Positions 1 through 9,090 of a stretch of DNA of 64,000 nt are shown here, one piece after another. The stretch lies in assembly GCF_017377575.1 (NCBI RefSeq), contig NZ_JAFREM010000012.1, positions 172,298-236,297 of the forward strand, in the 5' to 3' direction. How positions within the stretch are numbered: position 1 is the stretch's first letter; every line of letters starts with the position of its first letter. A program made the translations under genes and the position numbers. The notes below the pieces were generated by a model that saw only the letters and a program-made list of their open reading frames with translations, ran no database searches and was not told the origin of the DNA. The stretch comes from Candidatus Enterococcus moelleringii (lineage in GTDB: Bacteria; Bacillota; Bacilli; Lactobacillales; Enterococcaceae).

Positions 1-992
1 ACCCCCTCCATCAGAAACTGCATCCGAATCGAATTCTCGGTAGCCCCTAATGCTCGGCGGATGCCGATTTCTTTGGTACGTTCTGACACAGAGATGTACA
101 TCATGTTCATCACACCAACCCCGGCAATAAACAGCGAGATGCCGGCGATTGCTGAAATAAAGTACGTCAAAGTGCTCATGATTTTCCCGATGCCGTCCGT
201 TAACATGGCCGTATCTGTTGTGGTATATTCACCCATACTGGTCATCGTGCCGCTTTTGGTTAGTTTTTTAATCACGTCACTAGTTACAACACTAGGTGTA
301 TATCCATCAGCGATCATTACCTCCACTGAATTAGTAAATACCTCCTTATCAAAGTAGGTATAGTAGCTTTTCTTCGGAATCTTTACATTGGATTCAGGCA
401 TCGAGAACATACTTTCCAGTTCCGATCCCTCAAAAACCCCAACGATGGTAAATAAATGACCCTCGATATCTACACCGCGGCCTAAAGCCGATTCTTTCTT
501 GTCATACAGATCTTTGGCTGTCGTGCTATCCACCAGTGCGATCTTTTGATGGGAATCATTGTCGTAGTCTGTTAGATCTCGGCCAACCTCCGGGGTTTCG
601 TTGGAACGAGCCACCAAATCGATCTGTTTATTTTCTTTTTTCTGCTTCACAGGAATTTCTTTGTAGATAGAGTCCATATTATCGCTAATATAATCAGCAC
701 TTTTCACACCGTCCACCTGCTGGACCATGTCAATATCCGGTTTCTGAATGAGATCAATCGTTCCATTATAGAGACTCGTATCATCGGGAGTAAAATTGAC
801 TTGGACTTTGATCTCTTCACTGTCTGAATCAGTTAAACTTTTGATCGTATCTTTTTCAAAGCCGCGACCAAGGGCCATAATTGTAATCACCGAGGCAATG
901 CCAATGACGATACCGAACATTGTCAAAAGACTCCGTTTGCGGTTATTGCGAATCGCCTTAATGGCGGTCTGCCAGTTTACAAGAAACTTCAC
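1..992 (-). CDS. MacB/FtsX-type ABC transporter permease, 3' end outside the window
   Basis: Membrane subunit of a MacB-like ABC exporter. About 330 codons are present and the reading frame runs off the left edge; the family is usually near 390-400 residues, so the last transmembrane segments are missing here. Seen: a basic N-terminus, a first membrane helix at about residues 20-42 (GIVIGIASVITIMAL), a large extracytoplasmic domain, then a second hydrophobic block (YFISAIAGISLFIAGVGVMN) followed by the typical ERTKEIGIRRALGA segment. The start is GTG at 992, preceded by AAGGAG. It overlaps the stop of the upstream ATPase gene by four bases (GTGA), so the two are probably translationally coupled. 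Family function (export of peptides or drugs) is established knowledge; the substrate here is unknown. Confidence 0.88.
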   Translation of the reverse strand, partial: MKFLVNWQTAIKAIRNNRKRSLLTMFGIVIGIASVITIMALGRGFEKDTIKSLTDSDSEEIKVQVNFTPDDTSLYNGTIDLIQKPDIDMVQQVDGVKSADYISDNMDSIYKEIPVKQKKENKQIDLVARSNETPEVGRDLTDYDNDSHQKIALVDSTTAKDLYDKKESALGRGVDIEGHLFTIVGVFEGSELESMFSMPESNVKIPKKSYYTYFDKEVFTNSVEVMIADGYTPSVVTSDVIKKLTKSGTMTSMGEYTTTDTAMLTDGIGKIMSTLTYFISAIAGISLFIAGVGVMNMMYISVSERTKEIGIRRALGATENSIRMQFLMEG

Positions 993-1672
993 GAAATCAG
1001 CTCCTTGTCTTCGATGATGGCGCCATCTCTGATGGTAATCATCCGCGAACAATAGGGGATCAGCTCTGGGTTATGGGTGACAAGAATCAGGGTAATGCCT
1101 TCAATCAGATTCAGTTCTTTAAATAGTTCCATGATTTCCGTTGAAGTCCCTGAATCCAGCGCACCGGTAGGTTCATCGGCGATTAAAAATTTTGGCGAAT
1201 TAACTAACGCTCGGGCGATGGCCACCCGCTGCTGCTGACCGCCGGAAAGTTGTTTCGGATACTTACCCGCCTTATCCAAAATCCCTACTTTTTCTAAAAC
1301 CTCATCCACCTTATGCTTAGTTTCCCCGTGTCTATGGTGATTGTATAAAAGCGGCAGCTCAACATTTTCAAAAACCGTATTGTTTTCGATCAGGTTGAAC
1401 CCTTGAAAGACAAAACCTACTGCCTCATTACGAATGCTTGAAAGCAGCCGATCACTGCTTTCAACCAATGACGATCCTTCAAATAAATAAGTACCTTCAT
1501 ACTTGCGATCGATAAAGCCTAACAGGTTAATCAAGGTCGATTTCCCTGAGCCTGAAGGACCCATGATCGCCAGCATTTCACCTTTATCAATATGAAGGTT
1601 CACATCCTTTATCACGTGCAGCGATTCTTCATCAGATTCATAATATTTGTTGACATCAATTAATTCGATCAT
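989..1672 (-). CDS. MacB/LolD-type ABC transporter ATP-binding protein
   Basis: Cytoplasmic ATPase (227 aa) that powers the permease encoded just downstream. Visible motifs are Walker A GPSGSGKST at residues 38-46, Q-loop Gln90, signature LSGGQQQ at 142-148, Walker B LIADEPTG at 163-170 and switch His200. Length and motif spacing fit the LolD/MacB branch. Its ATG overlaps the stop of a short upstream frame and its stop overlaps the start of the permease gene, so three frames are chained by four-base overlaps. MacB-type exporters of Firmicutes normally also need a membrane-fusion adaptor; only a possible adaptor remnant is seen upstream. Confidence 0.93.
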   Translation of the reverse strand: MIELIDVNKYYESDEESLHVIKDVNLHIDKGEMLAIMGPSGSGKSTLINLLGFIDRKYEGTYLFEGSSLVESSDRLLSSIRNEAVGFVFQGFNLIENNTVFENVELPLLYNHHRHGETKHKVDEVLEKVGILDKAGKYPKQLSGGQQQRVAIARALVNSPKFLIADEPTGALDSGTSTEIMELFKELNLIEGITLILVTHNPELIPYCSRMITIRDGAIIEDKELIS

Positions 1673-1791
1673 TTGCGCACCTCAACTTTGTCGCCATCGG
1701 TCAGTTTTTTGTCTGGATTGCTGATGATCCAGTGATGATCAGCAGCATCATATTTCATTTCTTTGATTCCTGACATTGTATTCGTTTCCAT
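1669..1791 (-). pseudogene. 40-codon frame, possible C-terminal remnant of an efflux adaptor (MFP)
   Basis: A 40-residue frame starting at ATG 1791 (AGAGGAAG lies about six bases upstream) and ending in a TGA that overlaps the ATPase ATG by four bases. Its end, SNPDKKLTDGDKVEVRK, resembles the terminal beta-strand region of YknX/HlyD-type adaptor proteins, which normally occupy this place in MacB-like operons. The frame has an in-frame stop shortly upstream, so no full adaptor is present. Either an adaptor was deleted down to its coupled 3' end, or this is a short leader frame coupling translation of the ATPase. The homology is judged by eye from a very short segment. Confidence 0.4.
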
Positions 1792-2016
1792 TTCGTACTT
1801 CCTCTCATATTTCGCTGCTCTTACTCATAAAGTAGGCAACGAAAATAGACTCGTCTAATACTGCTCACTTAGCTCTCTTCAAGCTTTGGAGTCATCATAT
1901 TCTTTAAATAGAACGAATACAAAGATTATGAAAATTCACGCATAAACTCCTCATTTAATTATACAAGTTGGTGAATAATGATATTTGTAAACACCAATGC
2001 AACGATATTTCCAACA
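1792..2016. other. Intergenic upstream region of the MacB-like operon
   Basis: About 225 bases with no convincing frame. It must hold the minus-strand promoter of the MacB-like operon, but no clear -35/-10 pair was recognised. The AT-rich centre near 1900-1990 is the most likely site. Confidence 0.3.
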
Positions 2017-2061
2017 TAAAAGAACCACTATTCGCGGGTGCAATTCGCAAATAGTGGTTCT
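2017..2061 (-). terminator. Rho-independent terminator after the 823-aa permease gene
   Basis: Arms AGAACCACTATT (2021-2032) and AATAGTGGTTCT (2050-2061) form a strong hairpin. On the minus strand it is followed by TTTT, and on the plus strand as well, so it may work in both directions. Confidence 0.85.
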
Positions 2062-2089
2062 TTTAAATGCTCAAGATTCTTATTGATTT

Positions 2090-4561
2090 TTAGTGGATAG
2101 TTCTCCTCACCTTCACCTGGGTCAGCAGATAACTACAGTAATTAATCCCAGCAATTATTACCCAAAGGATTGCATAGTAAGCAGGGTTAAACTGGTATCC
2201 CTGAGCACTAAATTCACTGCTGGTCAGGAAACGAAGCGGCTCGATGAATAAAGCGATGGTCACAGATTGGATCAAACTGATGACCAGCTTTTCTAAAAGC
2301 ATGATTTTTCTCAGCTTTTGATTGCTTAGTCCAAAGCTGAACATGATTTGATAATCGTTTAAACGTTGATAATTCACGATAAATTGAATACACACTAGCA
2401 AGAACAGACTAGAGAAAATACTCACCACAATCATATTGTTAAAAATCGCTTTTTGATCATCCAGAAATACTTTGACGATCCCTAAGAAGTCGCTGTCTCT
2501 TTCTAAGAAGCCATCGGGATCTTCGCGGATTAATTCACCAGCAATTTCTTCAAAACTGCTATTGTAAAACTTAAACTGCGGCACACTTTTTAGCAGCACA
2601 TTTTGCTTGAGGAAAGCCGAATTATTTATATAAGCGAAAATTCCTTTGCTGGAATTGCTGCTTCTTAGCAAACCGCAAATAGTAAACTCCTGGCTTTCTC
2701 CTTCAATAGATAAAAGGATTTTATCGCCAATGTTATAGTTGTCGGAGGATACATACATATACGGATTCAGAACGATTTGATTTTCCTTTTCATAGTCCAA
2801 CCACTGTCCTTTTTCCAGTTCTTGTTTTTGGACACTTTCTAAGAATCGCTGGCTGATATTAACAGACAATCGGTCAAAATTCGCCGCTGTTTCAGATACA
2901 TATACATCCACAACCCCGGCTTTTGAAACAAACTCCTCGATGGAATCACCGTTTACCTCCAGCAGTTGTCCATTTACTGAATAATCCAACGTGTAGTCCT
3001 CAATCGAATGGGTCTGCAGCTTTGAACTTACTGGCACTACACTGTCGGAGGAGGTTGTGTAAACCGCTGATACCACCCCACTCTTCTCCTCTTGAGGCGT
3101 TCCTGAAAAAGAAGTAATAAAATTGGGAACCATGATCAAGATCAAAATGAAAATCAGTGATATGGTAAAAATGGTGGTGCTGAAAGCAATCATGCCACTC
3201 GTTTGTTTCAGGGACGAAAACGCAAGATAGTACTTGTTTTTTATGACAAAACGCAGCCTGCTGACTAAACGAATGCCCACATAACTGATGACAAACACCA
3301 GCAGTGAAAGGATCAATATCCCAAGCAAATAAATGAAGCCTGAGAAAGATCCTAGATACAGGGAAATAGTTAGCGACAGCAAAAGATACACCACAAAAAT
3401 ACTCAGCTTGATGCGACTTTCCTTCAGCAAGTTCACCTGTTTCTTTTTGAAAAGTTGGAAAGAAACGGCTTGCGCGCAAGATATTGGAATCAAGGAAAAA
3501 ATCAAGGTTTCTAAATAAATCAATCCCGTAACCAGCAGCACATTTTTCAGCTGCCCCAGTGAAAAGAACTTCAACGTCGAGTTAGCAATCGAAGACACGT
3601 AGGCGACACTGCCAATATGTCCAACAATCAGACCAATTACTAACCCCACTGATGTAATCAGCAGCAGTTCCAAAAGAATAAACGCCGCCACTTGTTTGTT
3701 TTTCATCCCCATTACTTTCATCAACACGTAATCCTTCATTCGTTGTGTCACGAAGAACAAAAAAGCGCAGCTGACACAAATCCCGCTGATAATGAAGGTT
3801 ATCGCCCCGATTAATTTCAATCCTTGGAGTCGCAGCTCAATTCTTGGCGCAATTTTTTCCGTCAGCTCCTCGTGGGTACGGGTAGAAAAGTTTAGCGAAA
3901 AGACGTTCTTGGTTTCTTCGATGGTTGATTTACTTGGAGAATCTAAATAGGCCACATTCTGAACTGGCTCATCCGGCAAATAAACCCAAGCATTGCCAAT
4001 CATGTTTTCCGAATATTCCATCTCCGTATCCGAAGCATCTAGGTAGCGATTGGATGGCAAAATCTCCTTTACCGTAAACAGGCGATCCTTTTCTATTTGC
4101 GAATGCAGCTTTACAAACAGCTGATCATTCACTTGAACCCCCAAACGATCCGCGGCTTTACTGCTCAGCACAATTTCGTCTTTTTTCAGCTTTTGGAAAT
4201 TTTCTTGTGGTTTAATCATCACGTTTAGAAAAACGTTACCAATTTGATCGTCTATCATAACATTCGTGACCATTTGCCGCCCGGTTGAATAAGTAGTGTT
4301 CGGCAAACTTGTTAAATAGCTGACCTGGTCATCAGAAAATGTATGTTGGAAATAGTCTTTGTCTTGAATTTTAATCGCAGCATGGCCATTAACCTTGGAA
4401 ATTTCTTCAGCTGCAGTATCTTGGTAATAATCAGTCAACGTCGACATAAAATAAGTGCTGGCTGCAGCCAAGACAATCGATAAGATACAGGCGAAGACCA
4501 ATAGCTTATGTTCAACGAAATTGCGGAGACTGTATACTTTAAATAGATGCAAAAATTTCAT
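2090..4561 (-). CDS. FtsX-like ABC transporter permease, large (823 aa)
   Basis: Membrane permease of an FtsX-type exporter. The N-terminus (HKLLVFACILSIVLAAAS) is a membrane helix, followed by a large extracytoplasmic domain to about residue 245, a three-helix FtsX block (starting LIGAITFIISGICVSCAF), more hydrophobic helices around residues 385-430, a second extracytoplasmic domain, and a C-terminal FtsX block near residues 700-810. This duplicated FtsX architecture is known from peptide and antimicrobial-peptide exporters of Firmicutes. Its ATG overlaps the TGA of the ATPase gene (ATGA), so the two form a coupled operon. No BceRS-type two-component system lies beside it, so a bacitracin-type resistance role is only a possibility. 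Confidence 0.88.
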   Translation of the reverse strand: MKFLHLFKVYSLRNFVEHKLLVFACILSIVLAAASTYFMSTLTDYYQDTAAEEISKVNGHAAIKIQDKDYFQHTFSDDQVSYLTSLPNTTYSTGRQMVTNVMIDDQIGNVFLNVMIKPQENFQKLKKDEIVLSSKAADRLGVQVNDQLFVKLHSQIEKDRLFTVKEILPSNRYLDASDTEMEYSENMIGNAWVYLPDEPVQNVAYLDSPSKSTIEETKNVFSLNFSTRTHEELTEKIAPRIELRLQGLKLIGAITFIISGICVSCAFLFFVTQRMKDYVLMKVMGMKNKQVAAFILLELLLITSVGLVIGLIVGHIGSVAYVSSIANSTLKFFSLGQLKNVLLVTGLIYLETLIFSLIPISCAQAVSFQLFKKKQVNLLKESRIKLSIFVVYLLLSLTISLYLGSFSGFIYLLGILILSLLVFVISYVGIRLVSRLRFVIKNKYYLAFSSLKQTSGMIAFSTTIFTISLIFILILIMVPNFITSFSGTPQEEKSGVVSAVYTTSSDSVVPVSSKLQTHSIEDYTLDYSVNGQLLEVNGDSIEEFVSKAGVVDVYVSETAANFDRLSVNISQRFLESVQKQELEKGQWLDYEKENQIVLNPYMYVSSDNYNIGDKILLSIEGESQEFTICGLLRSSNSSKGIFAYINNSAFLKQNVLLKSVPQFKFYNSSFEEIAGELIREDPDGFLERDSDFLGIVKVFLDDQKAIFNNMIVVSIFSSLFLLVCIQFIVNYQRLNDYQIMFSFGLSNQKLRKIMLLEKLVISLIQSVTIALFIEPLRFLTSSEFSAQGYQFNPAYYAILWVIIAGINYCSYLLTQVKVRRTIH

Positions 4562-5232
4562 AACGCCGCATCTCCTATTATTTCCCCATCATGAATACGC
4601 ACGATCCTTTCGCTGTAGCTGGCCATTTCTTCGTCGTGAGTCACCATCACGATGGTGGTGCCAAATTGTCGGTTGATCTCTTTGAACAGCTGCATGATAT
4701 TTTCGCTGTTTTTACTGTCCAGGGCACCAGTTGGTTCATCGGCTAATAATAATTTCGGTTGTCGAATTAAGGCTCGGGCGATGGAAACTCGTTGCTGCTC
4801 CCCGCCGGATAGTTGGGAAGGATATTTTTTGAGCAAATCTTTTAGACCAAGATCGGCCGCTAATTCTTCGGCGGTCGCAAAATTTTGTTTAGTCGCAGAA
4901 AAATACAACGGCAGGCGGATATTTTCCAGCACCGTCAAGGAATTGATCAAATTGTATTCTTGAAACACAATCCCAACCTGCTCATTTCTAAAATCAGCTA
5001 ATTGATTCTCGTTTTGATTTTTGAAGGTGACCCCAGCAACGTCCACCTCACCGCTGTATTCAGCGTCCAGGCCGGCAATAATATTCAGCAACGTGCTTTT
5101 TCCGCTGCCGCTTGCCCCCATAATCGAGACAAACTCGCCGCTGTTGACGGAGAAGTTGATGTCATTTAAGATAACCTTCTGATCGCTGGTGGTTTTGGTG
5201 AGGGAGAGTAGTTTGATAATTTCATTGTTCAT
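4558..5232 (-). CDS. ABC transporter ATP-binding protein for the FtsX-type permease
   Basis: Cytoplasmic ATPase of 224 aa. Walker A GASGSGKST at residues 39-47, Q-loop near Gln91, signature LSGGEQQ at 141-147, Walker B LLADEPTG at 162-169 and switch His199 are all present, so it should be active. It belongs to the MacB/LolD family like the ATPase at 989-1672, but the two are not recent duplicates. It is the first gene of a two-gene operon; its stop overlaps the start of the 823-aa permease gene by four bases. A good ribosome binding site (GAGGAGG) lies about ten bases before the ATG. Confidence 0.93.
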   Translation of the reverse strand: MNNEIIKLLSLTKTTSDQKVILNDINFSVNSGEFVSIMGASGSGKSTLLNIIAGLDAEYSGEVDVAGVTFKNQNENQLADFRNEQVGIVFQEYNLINSLTVLENIRLPLYFSATKQNFATAEELAADLGLKDLLKKYPSQLSGGEQQRVSIARALIRQPKLLLADEPTGALDSKNSENIMQLFKEINRQFGTTIVMVTHDEEMASYSERIVRIHDGEIIGDAAL

Positions 5233-5289
5233 TTGGCCGTACCTCCTCTTTGCGTCGGGTTTGTACTATATAATAATACCTTACAAAAA

Positions 5290-5304
5290 CAGTATACAAT
5301 ACTG
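5290..5304. promoter_or_regulatory. Dyad operator candidate upstream of the ATPase/permease operon
   Basis: CAGTATACAATACTG is a perfect 6-3-6 inverted repeat lying about 60 bases before the ATPase gene at 5232, in AT-rich sequence with TATTAT further downstream as a possible -10. It is a plausible repressor site; the cognate regulator is not identified. Confidence 0.4.
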
Positions 5305-5482
5305 ATTTAACGAGTGTCTATATAATTATCGACAATACATTTTTATAGCACATCAGATATAAGAAGTACGCTTTTTGTTTTCTCCTGTAAGAAATTAGTA
5401 GATGCAATTTCTTGCTTGCTGCTAATCGGGTCTGATTATGATCAAAAACAAGACTTTTATGACTGAAAGATCTTGAAAATAG

Positions 5483-5525
5483 AAATGTCCCCACCCAACT
5501 TGTTTAATTGAGTAGGGACATTTTT
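5483..5525. terminator. Bidirectional terminator after thrS
   Basis: AAATGTCC and GGGACATTT arms enclose a loop, with T-runs on both sides. It lies 40 bases after the thrS stop on the minus strand. Confidence 0.8.
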
Positions 5526-5567
5526 GTATATAGGGACTTATTGATTGACTACAATTTCCGAAATCTT

Positions 5568-7508
5568 CTAATCTCGACTATACTTCGCAACATCTGCCAT
5601 CATCGTCTGCACAAAATGCTCCAGACTTTCAACAGCTGTTTCTTTACTGCCATACCGGCGAATATTTACAGAGTCGTCTTCAACCTCTTTATCTCCCACG
5701 ACGATTTGATAAGGTATTTTTTGTGTTTGAGAAGTCCTTATTTTGTATCCCATTTTTTCATTCCGAGCATCAACTTCTACCCGCAGACCTTGTTCCTGCA
5801 AACGTCTTTTTACTTCATGAGCGTAATCGCTATGAATATCCACCGACACGGGAATGATGGTTGCTTGAATTGGTGCCAGCCATGTAGGAAAAGCTCCCTT
5901 ATAAACCTCAGTTAAATAAGCAACAAAACGTTCCATGGTGGAAACAATTCCGCGATGGATGACTACTGGGCGATGAGTGTTTTCACCGTCTGCTCCTACG
6001 TAAGTTAGATCGAATCTTTCGGGAAGCAAGAAATCCAATTGAATAGTGGACAGTGTTTCTTCATTGCCTAAGGCTGTTTTCACTTGAACATCCAGTTTTG
6101 GTCCGTAAAAGGCCGCTTCTCCTTCTGCTTCAAAGTACTCTAAACCTAACTCATCCATCGCACCCTTCAGCATTTTCTGGGCGTTTTCCCACATAGCATC
6201 GTCATCGAAATACTTATCGGTGTTGTTAGGATCGCGATAGCTTAAACGGAAACGGTAATCGGTCACGTTAAAGTCCGCATACACATTAATCATCAAATCC
6301 AAGGTACGCTTGAATTCTTCATTGATTTGATCTGGACGAATGAAAGTATGCCCATCGTTCAACGTCATTTCCCGCACCCGCTGCAAACCAGACAGCGCCC
6401 CGGATTTTTCGTAGCGATGCTGCATCCCCAATTCAGCGATTCGAATCGGCAGCTCGCGATAGGAGTGAATATCATTTTTATAGACCATCATGTGGTGTGG
6501 ACAATTCATCGGACGCAGCACCAGCATCTCACCATCCCCCATGTCCATTGGCGGGAACATATCTTCATGGTAGTGATCCCAATGGCCGGAAGTTTTGTAA
6601 AATTCTACATTGGCCATAATCGGAGTATAAACGTGCTGGTAGCCCAGACTAATTTCTTTATCTGTAATGTAACGTTCAATGGTACGTCGAATAGTCGCAC
6701 CCTTTGGCAACCAGAATGGCAGACCGGAACCCACGTCTGAGGAAATCATAAATAGATCCAATTCTCGGCCTAATTTCCGATGATCTCTTTCTTTGGCTTC
6801 TTCCCGAATTTTGATAAATTCCTTCAGCGCTTTTTTATCAAAGAAAGCTGTACCGTAAATTCGCTGCATCATTTGGTTTTCTGAACTGCCTCGCCAATAA
6901 GCACCTGCCACTGACAACAGCTGGAAAATCTGAATCCGACCGGTTGTCGGCACATGCGGTCCGCGACACAAATCAATAAAGTCTTTTTGTTCATAAGCAG
7001 TGATTATTTCATCATCGGGAAGTTCATTAATCAGTTCTACCTTGTAAGGATCGCCGCCAAAGATTTCTAAAGCTTCCTCTTTGGTTAGAACTTTACGAAC
7101 AATTGGGTTGTTCTCTTTTACAATTTTCATCATCTCTGCTTCAATCGCTGGCAAATCCTCAGAAGTGATCGGCTGCTTGCCGTTATCGGTATCGTAATAA
7201 AATCCTGAATCAATCGCTGGCCCAACACCAAAGTGAATATTCGGGAACAAGCGTCGCAGGGCATTTGCCATCAAATGAGCCGCAGAATGGCGCAGAATTC
7301 CCAATGCATCCTCATGATCTGGTGTCACGATTTCGATTGTTCCATCTTCTTCAATGGCCTGATTCAAATCGATCAACTCACCATTTAATTTTCCCGCCAA
7401 GGCTTTTTTAGCTAAGCTTTTAGAAATCCCCTCAGCAATAGTCAGAGTTGTTACACCTGATTCGTACTCTTTTTTCATTCCGTCTGGGAAAGTAATTCTG
7501 ATTGACAT
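5568..7508 (-). CDS. thrS: Threonyl-tRNA synthetase
   Basis: Charges tRNA-Thr with threonine in the cytoplasm. The 646 residues match the usual bacterial length. Domain order seen: N-terminal TGS domain (about 1-62), editing domain with HSAAH near residues 73-77, the class II catalytic core with the [11 protein letters not shown] zinc/ATP-site segment and the motif 2 region [16 protein letters not shown], and a C-terminal anticodon-binding domain ending near [12 protein letters not shown]. The start ATG has a GGAGGAG site nine bases upstream. The gene is monocistronic, with a T-box leader and promoter upstream and a terminator downstream, so expression should rise when uncharged tRNA-Thr accumulates. 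Confidence 0.98.
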   Translation of the reverse strand: MSIRITFPDGMKKEYESGVTTLTIAEGISKSLAKKALAGKLNGELIDLNQAIEEDGTIEIVTPDHEDALGILRHSAAHLMANALRRLFPNIHFGVGPAIDSGFYYDTDNGKQPITSEDLPAIEAEMMKIVKENNPIVRKVLTKEEALEIFGGDPYKVELINELPDDEIITAYEQKDFIDLCRGPHVPTTGRIQIFQLLSVAGAYWRGSSENQMMQRIYGTAFFDKKALKEFIKIREEAKERDHRKLGRELDLFMISSDVGSGLPFWLPKGATIRRTIERYITDKEISLGYQHVYTPIMANVEFYKTSGHWDHYHEDMFPPMDMGDGEMLVLRPMNCPHHMMVYKNDIHSYRELPIRIAELGMQHRYEKSGALSGLQRVREMTLNDGHTFIRPDQINEEFKRTLDLMINVYADFNVTDYRFRLSYRDPNNTDKYFDDDAMWENAQKMLKGAMDELGLEYFEAEGEAAFYGPKLDVQVKTALGNEETLSTIQLDFLLPERFDLTYVGADGENTHRPVVIHRGIVSTMERFVAYLTEVYKGAFPTWLAPIQATIIPVSVDIHSDYAHEVKRRLQEQGLRVEVDARNEKMGYKIRTSQTQKIPYQIVVGDKEVEDDSVNIRRYGSKETAVESLEHFVQTMMADVAKYSRD

Positions 7509-7529
7509 GTAAATCTCCTCCTATTTTTG

Positions 7530-7760
7530 AATAATAAAAAAGTCCTAGCATCATTTAAGATACTAGGACGAATTATCGTGGTTCCACCTAAGTTTGAGCT
7601 CCAAAAAGCTCCTTGAACGTGATAACGGGACGACCGCCTTTGGATTTAGCAAAGGTCTGAAAAAAGTGGTAAAGCCTTGAGGATTTGGAAAACTTGCAGC
7701 CGAGGTTTTCCTCTCTTAAAAATCTAGATCAAGGATTCGTGTCTTTTTCTCTAATCAATT
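7530..7760 (-). promoter_or_regulatory. T-box riboswitch leader of thrS
   Basis: The thrS leader contains the T-box core TAGGTGGAACCACG (minus strand, 7577-7590), which pairs with the uncharged tRNA acceptor end. It is followed by a terminator hairpin with arms GTCCTAG/CTAGGAC (7542-7569) and a run of T (7535-7541). The upstream part has the paired CCTTGA/TCAAGG base expected of a Stem I. Two ACC triplets, candidate threonine specifiers, lie in that region; which one is used cannot be settled by eye. Confidence 0.93.
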
Positions 7761-7766
7761 TTTAAC

Positions 7767-7795
7767 AGTATACCCATGAATTTTGAAAATTACAA
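7767..7795 (-). promoter_or_regulatory. thrS promoter
   Basis: TTGTAA (7790-7795) and TATACT (7767-7772) are separated by 17 bases on the minus strand, just upstream of the T-box leader. Confidence 0.75.
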
Positions 7796-7842
7796 GGAAA
7801 TTTTACAAACAAGCGAAGAAGGGGGATTCCGTTTCCCCACGT

Positions 7843-7871
7843 TTGTCCCGATTATGTTGGTTTGCTATAAT
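7843..7871 (+). promoter_or_regulatory. Promoter of the DUF3810 gene
   Basis: TTGTCC (7843-7848), 17 bases, TATAAT (7866-7871) on the plus strand, about 67 bases before the start codon. Confidence 0.75.
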
Positions 7872-7938
7872 GAGAAAACAGTTCAATTCTTCTTGTTTTT
7901 CCTGCTAAGCTATTTTATAAGCAATCAAAGGAGCAATT

Positions 7939-9033
7939 ATGCGAAACTACTTTTTAAAACGCTGGTTTTGGGTGATCCCCGGTATACTGGCTTTTTTACT
8001 AACTCAATATGCCCGGCTTCATCCAGCTTGGACTGAGACAGTCTACAGCTTAACCATTTATCCAGTTTTGGCGAATGTTGTCGGATTTTTGCCGTCGCTG
8101 GTGTCTTTTTCGGTAACTGAATGGCTGATGCTGCTATTCATTGTCGCCTGCTTAATTGCTATTATTTTTTCTGTTCGGAAATTCATTGTCACGAAAAAGG
8201 AACGAAAAATGCTGGTGTACCGTGGCATAGTAAGTGTGCTAGCGATCGTCAGTATGATTTATTTCCTGTTCACGCTGCTGTGCGGGTTGAATTATTATCG
8301 TTATACCTTCACTGATTATACTGGTTATGATATCGGTCATAGCAGTCAAGGGGAGCTGGGGCAGCTTTGTGCCAATTTAGCGGATGAGTTGGTGGAAATT
8401 CGCGAGGAGCTGCCGACGGACATTTATACTTCGACAGAATTTGCGACCTATTCTGAAAAATCAGTTGACGCGATGCAGGAGCTTGCCGATGACTATCCTG
8501 TGCTGGAGCGGTCGTTTTATTCCCATCCTAAGCCGGTGCTGCTCTCAAAAATAATGTCGAGTGCTGGAATCACCGGTGTGTTTTTCCCATTCACGATGGA
8601 ATCAAACGTCAACCGGGATGTTCCCTTCTACACGATTCCCGCAACGATGACCCATGAACTGGCCCATCAAGTAGGTTTTATGCGGGAAGACGAGGCAAAC
8701 TTTATCGCCTATCTCGCCTGTAAAGAAGTAAAGGATCCGCTGATGAAATACAGCGGCTTATCTTTGGCCTTCAGTTACGCTATTTCAGCCTTAAATCGAG
8801 TCAGTCCGGAAAAAGCGAACGCCGTGAAAAGTCGCTTGTCGCCGCAAGTTCAGCAAGATCGTGCCTATAATTCAGACTATTTCCGTCGTTATCGGGGCAA
8901 GTTTTATGATTTTTCAACCAACGTAAATAACACCTACTTAAAAGCCAATAACCAAAAAGATGGCGTTGCCAGCTATGGCCGTATGGTGGAGCTGTTGTTG
9001 GCGGAACAGCAGCATCAGCGAAATTCTGAATAA
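7939..9033 (+). CDS. DUF3810-family membrane protein with HExxH motif
   Basis: 364 aa. Three N-terminal membrane helices are visible (about residues 10-26, 42-79 with a short break, and 95-118), followed by a soluble domain. That domain carries HELAH at 239-243 and a downstream MREDEANF segment (Glu252), the arrangement of a zinc metallopeptidase of the gluzincin type. DUF3810 proteins share this layout, but no substrate is established. The start has an AAAGGAG site and a good promoter upstream; a terminator follows directly, so the gene stands alone. A protease role is an inference from the motif. Confidence 0.85.
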   Translation: MRNYFLKRWFWVIPGILAFLLTQYARLHPAWTETVYSLTIYPVLANVVGFLPSLVSFSVTEWLMLLFIVACLIAIIFSVRKFIVTKKERKMLVYRGIVSVLAIVSMIYFLFTLLCGLNYYRYTFTDYTGYDIGHSSQGELGQLCANLADELVEIREELPTDIYTSTEFATYSEKSVDAMQELADDYPVLERSFYSHPKPVLLSKIMSSAGITGVFFPFTMESNVNRDVPFYTIPATMTHELAHQVGFMREDEANFIAYLACKEVKDPLMKYSGLSLAFSYAISALNRVSPEKANAVKSRLSPQVQQDRAYNSDYFRRYRGKFYDFSTNVNNTYLKANNQKDGVASYGRMVELLLAEQQHQRNSE

Positions 9034-9039
9034 AAAACA

Positions 9040-9077
9040 AGCCAGACCCGAATGCAAAAACAGGTCTGGCTCATTTT
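9040..9077. terminator. Bidirectional terminator between convergent genes
   Basis: AGCCAGACC (9040-9048) and GGTCTGGCT (9063-9071) form the stem, with T-runs on both strands. It serves the plus-strand DUF3810 gene and the converging minus-strand repeat protein gene. Confidence 0.85.
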
Positions 9078-9090
9078 ATTCTGTAACCCG

